In this document: positions 5,940-7,125 of the stretch, piece by piece
How positions within the stretch are numbered: the stretch's first letter is position 1
Layout of the letters: each line of letters opens with the position of its first letter
Source: an uncultured Clostridia bacterium
Lineage (GTDB): Bacteria; Bacillota; Clostridia; Peptostreptococcales; Anaerovoracaceae
Length of the DNA: 7,125 nucleotides
Assembly: GCA_934277655.1 (NCBI GenBank)
Contig: CAKQVC010000101.1
Location: forward strand, 1 to 7,125
Direction: 5' to 3'
Translations under genes and position numbers: made by a program
Notes under the pieces: generated by a model
What the model saw: the letters and a program-made list of their open reading frames with translations, nothing else
The model's database searches: none
Told to the model about the DNA's origin: nothing

Positions 5940-6146
5940 CATGTTTATGCGTACGGGCACAAGATGGGAATCCGTCTGGGACCCGAAACTAAAAAGTTTT
6001 AGTATGTCGAACAAGATTTGACCGTCCGCAAGCGGTTGAATCCCAGTAGACAAAGCCGAAAACGTTTGCAACATGGATTTTGCAAAGCAAAACCAGACGA
6101 CCGATAAGGTCGGGAGAGCAAACTCAGTAGGTAGAAAGGAAAGAAA
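5940..6146 (+). promoter_or_regulatory. Structured leader RNA of rplM-rpsI, probable ribosomal protein leader
   Basis: About 205 untranslated bases contain five possible stems. (1) CGGG/CCCG (5954-5957, 5982-5985) encloses a 4x4 internal loop and AGATGG/CCGTCT (5962-5967, 5972-5977) with loop GAAT. (2) ACTAAA/TTTAGT (5988-5993, 5998-6003). (3) A ten-pair stem with two G-U wobbles (6015-6024, 6033-6042). (4) A stem with a bulged A (6075-6083, 6087-6094), which competes with TTTGCAA/TTGCAAA (6065-6071, 6080-6086). (5) CGACC/GGTCG (6098-6102, 6108-6112). No internal terminator is seen, so control at translation or RNA stability is likelier. L13 is a known autoregulator of this operon in E. coli, and an L13 leader family is described in low-GC Gram-positives; whether this is that family or a new one is untested. 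Confidence 0.6.
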
Positions 6147-6575
6147 ATGAAATCATTTATCGCAAAACCTGCAGAAGTTGAACGTAAATGGTACGTGATC
6201 GATGCAGAAGGCAAGACTCTGGGAAGACTTGCATCAGAAGTAGCTTCTATCCTTCGCGGTAAGAAGAAGCCTATCTACACTCCGCACGTAGACTGCGGTG
6301 ACTATGTAATCGTTATCAACGCTGAAAAGGTTGAAGTTACAGGCAAGAAGAGAAAAGAAAAGATTTACAAGAGACATACTGGATATCCGGGTGGCCTTCG
6401 CGAAATCACATTCGAAAAACTTCAGGCTAAAAAACCTGACGAAATCATCAGACATGCAGTAAAAGGCATGCTTCCGGATGGTAAGTTAGGCAGACAGATG
6501 TATAAAAAGTTAAAGGTTTATGCAGGTGCAGAACATCCGCATACTGCTCAGAAACCGGAAACTTGGGAATTTTAA
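6147..6575 (+). CDS. rplM: 50S ribosomal protein L13
   Basis: L13 is an early-assembly protein of the large ribosomal subunit that binds 23S rRNA. The 142-residue length is standard. The sequence has the typical start ([20 protein letters not shown]), GRLAS (26-30), [19 protein letters not shown] (44-62), the HTGYPGG loop (77-83), and the family signature from [13 protein letters not shown] (105-117) through [17 protein letters not shown] (122-138). An AAGGA site (6136-6140) lies six bases before the ATG. It is the first gene of the classical rplM-rpsI pair, 19 bases from rpsI, behind a strong promoter and a long structured leader, which suggests autogenous control. Identification is secure. 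Confidence 0.99.
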   Translation: MKSFIAKPAEVERKWYVIDAEGKTLGRLASEVASILRGKKKPIYTPHVDCGDYVIVINAEKVEVTGKKRKEKIYKRHTGYPGGLREITFEKLQAKKPDEIIRHAVKGMLPDGKLGRQMYKKLKVYAGAEHPHTAQKPETWEF

Positions 6576-6594
6576 GGAAAGGGAGGAATAAACA

Positions 6595-6990
6595 ATGGCA
6601 AAGATGCAGTATCAAGGAACAGGCAGAAGAAAAAGTTCAGTTGCTAGAGTTAGATTAATCCCTGGAACTGGAAAAATCACTGTAAACAAGAAGGACATTG
6701 ATAACTATTTCGGAATGGAAATCGTTAAGAGAGAGGTTAAGCGTCCTTTCGAAATCGCTGGATGTGAAGGTCAGTTCGATGTGATCGCAACTGTACACGG
6801 CGGTGGATTTACAGGTCAGGCAGGTGCTTTAAGACATGGTATCGCAAGAGCACTGTGCGAAGCTGATAAGGAAGCTTACAGAGCTCCTTTAAAGGCTGCT
6901 GGATTCTTAACAAGAGATTCCAGAATGAAAGAAAGAAAGAAATACGGTCTCAAAAAGGCAAGAAGAGCAAGCCAGTTCTCAAAGAGATAA
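6595..6990 (+). CDS. rpsI: 30S ribosomal protein S9
   Basis: S9 sits in the head of the small subunit; its extended C-terminal tail reaches the P-site tRNA anticodon stem-loop. The 131-residue protein has the standard start ([19 protein letters not shown]), the family signature [19 protein letters not shown] (69-87), and the basic tail [13 protein letters not shown] with the invariant terminal lysine-arginine. A strong GGGAGG site (6581-6586) lies eight bases upstream of the ATG, and only 19 bases separate it from rplM, so the two are co-transcribed. No strong terminator is seen in the 135 bases that follow. Identification is secure. Confidence 0.99.
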   Translation: MAKMQYQGTGRRKSSVARVRLIPGTGKITVNKKDIDNYFGMEIVKREVKRPFEIAGCEGQFDVIATVHGGGFTGQAGALRHGIARALCEADKEAYRAPLKAAGFLTRDSRMKERKKYGLKKARRASQFSKR

Positions 6991-6999
6991 TATTTCAAG

Positions 7000-7118
7000 A
7001 ACAAAGATATCAAGAAAAGCCCATTTTTCAAGGGTTACAGAAGTTGTGGAATGCCGTCAGATGTGCTGGGTTTTATATCAAATGCAACGCATATGTAGCA
7101 GGTATGCAACAAAGATAT
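7000..7118 (+). repeat. Short direct repeats downstream of rpsI
   Basis: AACAAAGATAT occurs at 7000-7010 and 7108-7118. ATGCAAC occurs at 7082-7088 and 7104-7110. ATATCAA (7075-7081) is inverted as TTGATAT (7118-7124). The area is AT-rich and has no recognisable gene on either strand up to the window edge. The repeats may be chance or the edge of something continuing outside. Confidence 0.3.
7016..7074 (+). terminator. Weak candidate terminator of rpsI
   Basis: AAAGCCCA (7016-7023) can pair with TGGGTTTT (7067-7074) with one G-U pair, but the 43-base loop is long and the T-run is part of the stem. A smaller alternative is AGCCC/GGGTT (7018-7022, 7032-7036). Neither is a good intrinsic terminator; the true end of the operon may lie beyond the window. 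Confidence 0.2.
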
Positions 7119-7125
7119 TGATATG

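Noticed and set aside
1..7125. CRISPR array, tRNA or rRNA gene, phage or defence genes
   Set aside because: No regularly spaced repeats, cloverleaf or rRNA-like sequence, and every substantial gene is a recognised housekeeping gene.
7038..7125. Minus-strand open frame of about 29 codons running off the right edge
   Set aside because: Too short, with no recognisable ending of a known protein; could be chance.

Overview
The window reads as housekeeping chromosome from a low-to-mid GC Gram-positive anaerobe, most likely class Clostridia. The grounds are gene content, strong purine-rich ribosome binding sites, frequent AGA arginine codons, all genes on one strand, and protein sequences of clostridial style in RF1, Upp and L13. 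No marker in the window fixes the genus.

Layout, all on the + strand. (1) Positions 2-361 are the 3' end of a PLP-dependent aminotransferase of the MalY/PatB type. (2) Positions 362-917 hold no intact gene. They contain the decayed 5' end of an IS256-family transposase (501-671) with a stem-loop just before its start codon, then a stretch of short interleaved repeats and hairpins, then a probable promoter for prfA. (3) prfA (918-1979, RF1) is followed by two hairpins, the second terminator-like. (4) A probable transcription unit follows: tsaC/Sua5 (2089-3117), rpiB (3118-3549, abutting), upp (3670-4299) and tyrS (4481-5821). (5) A compact terminator whose DNA also carries the -35 box of the next promoter, then a roughly 205-base structured leader, then rplM (6147-6575) and rpsI (6595-6990), which encode L13 and S9. 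(6) Positions 6991-7125 hold short repeats and at best a weak terminator; no gene is recognisable.

Functionally the window is about protein synthesis: stop-codon recognition (RF1), t6A tRNA modification (Sua5), tRNA-Tyr charging (TyrRS) and two ribosomal proteins. It also carries one step of pentose phosphate metabolism (RpiB) and one of pyrimidine salvage (Upp). I find no defence system, CRISPR array or intact mobile element. The points most worth a second look are the multi-hairpin leader of rplM-rpsI, the terminator/promoter overlap before it, the IS256 relic with its start-masking hairpin, and the spacers after rpiB and upp, which stay open in frame past their TAG stops and loosely resemble one another.
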